A stretch of DNA of 64,000 bases, from NCBI GenBank assembly GCA_018651745.1, contig JABIDL010000026.1:1-64000 (forward strand), written 5' to 3'. A program made the translations under genes and the position numbers. Each line of letters begins with the position of its first letter. Position 1 is the first letter of the stretch. Below the pieces are notes generated by a model. It was not told the origin of the DNA. It saw nothing but the letters and a program-made list of their open reading frames with translations, and made no database searches. Shown piece after piece: positions 63,826 through 64,000 of this stretch. Source of the stretch: Candidatus Neomarinimicrobiota bacterium (GTDB lineage Bacteria > Fidelibacterota > Marinisomatia > Marinisomatales > TCS55).

Positions 63826-64000
63826 TTAATTTTTTCGAAGATCAACCCAATTGTTGTGCAAACCCAAATCTTCATGCTTGCCATTTGACCAGTATGCCCG
63901 AAACTTTTTACGAAAAGCTTTACGTTCTTCTTCATTGGGCCAAGCAGTTTCTACCAGATCGCTAACGTCTTCATCTAGCGCATCTTCCATGGTTGCATAT
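63826..64000 (-). CDS. Small acidic/basic protein, possibly continuing beyond window
   Basis: Open frame ending at TAA 63828-63826. From ATG 63990 it encodes 54 aa, MEDALDEDVSDLVETAW then NEEERKAFRKKFRAYW, ending NNWVDLRKN; the frame also stays open to the window edge, so this may be the C-terminus of a longer gene. No family recognised. Confidence 0.45.
   Translation of the reverse strand, partial: YATMEDALDEDVSDLVETAWPNEEERKAFRKKFRAYWSNGKHEDLGLHNNWVDLRKN

Noticed and set aside
1-64000. CRISPR array, prophage or rRNA operon
   Set aside because: No regularly spaced repeats, phage structural genes or rRNA sequence were found.

Overview
The window is a gene-dense, AT-rich (about 37% GC by eye) stretch of a Gram-negative bacterial chromosome. 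Three observations point to the FCB side of the tree, most likely Candidatus Marinimicrobia (SAR406/Neomarinimicrobiota): a FlgD-like type-A C-terminal sorting domain, a lipoprotein with the N-terminal motif CAYFNTFYNAKQYY, and a MutL/DUF6754 membrane operon. This placement is inferred from gene content; no rRNA gene is present.

Layout. 0-9 kb: the N-terminus of an IS1595-type transposase at the left edge, an alanine/Na+ symporter, ComEC, a dispersed palindromic repeat, an RNase HII-YraN fusion, signal peptidase I and four small envelope or coiled-coil genes of unknown role. 9-20 kb: DUF309 protein, tRNA-Leu, gpsA, tRNA-Arg, a YfgM-like TPR protein, then the translation/RNA operon rimP-nusA-infB-rbfA-truB-ribF-rpsO-pnp. 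20-28 kb: an alanine-aminotransferase-like enzyme, a MerR regulator, tRNA-Pro(GGG), a secreted His/Gly-rich protein, a DUF2914 protein, a NAGPA-type lipoprotein, a DedA/YqaA protein, tRNA-Pro(CGG), leuS. 28-43.6 kb, nearly all minus strand: K+ channel-RCK, cutA, tRNA-Arg(CCG), folD, zapA, pheT-pheS, rplT-rpmI-infC-thrS, tRNA-Val, an S41 protease, tmk, rsmI, and a two-gene lysine-to-aminoadipate module. 43.7-52.3 kb: a minus-strand operon with an orphan OppD-type ATPase, four membrane proteins (one DUF6754), a small protein, a barrel-sandwich/KOW protein and a MutL/GlmL-family ASKHA ATPase. A four-helix-bundle (23S IVP family) gene sits inside it, and a collapsed copy of the same cassette lies 1.2 kb away. 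52.3-58.2 kb: cdsA, a lipid kinase, rlpA-like, pyrD-pyrK and a TPR lipoprotein. 58.2-64 kb: small genes (PEGA-like, zinc ribbon, DUF1232, BolA, TerB-like, Mth938), a paraoxonase-like protein, a GGQ release-factor-like protein coupled to alkane monooxygenase alkB, a cold-shock gene and a partial gene at the right edge.

Much of the window is core information processing in conserved order (nusA-infB, thrS-infC-rpmI-rplT-pheST). The least explained part is the 43.7-52.3 kb operon. Its membrane proteins, ASKHA ATPase and KOW protein look like parts of one envelope machine, and it has been invaded by the IVP cassette. None of the six tRNA genes encodes a 3' CCA.
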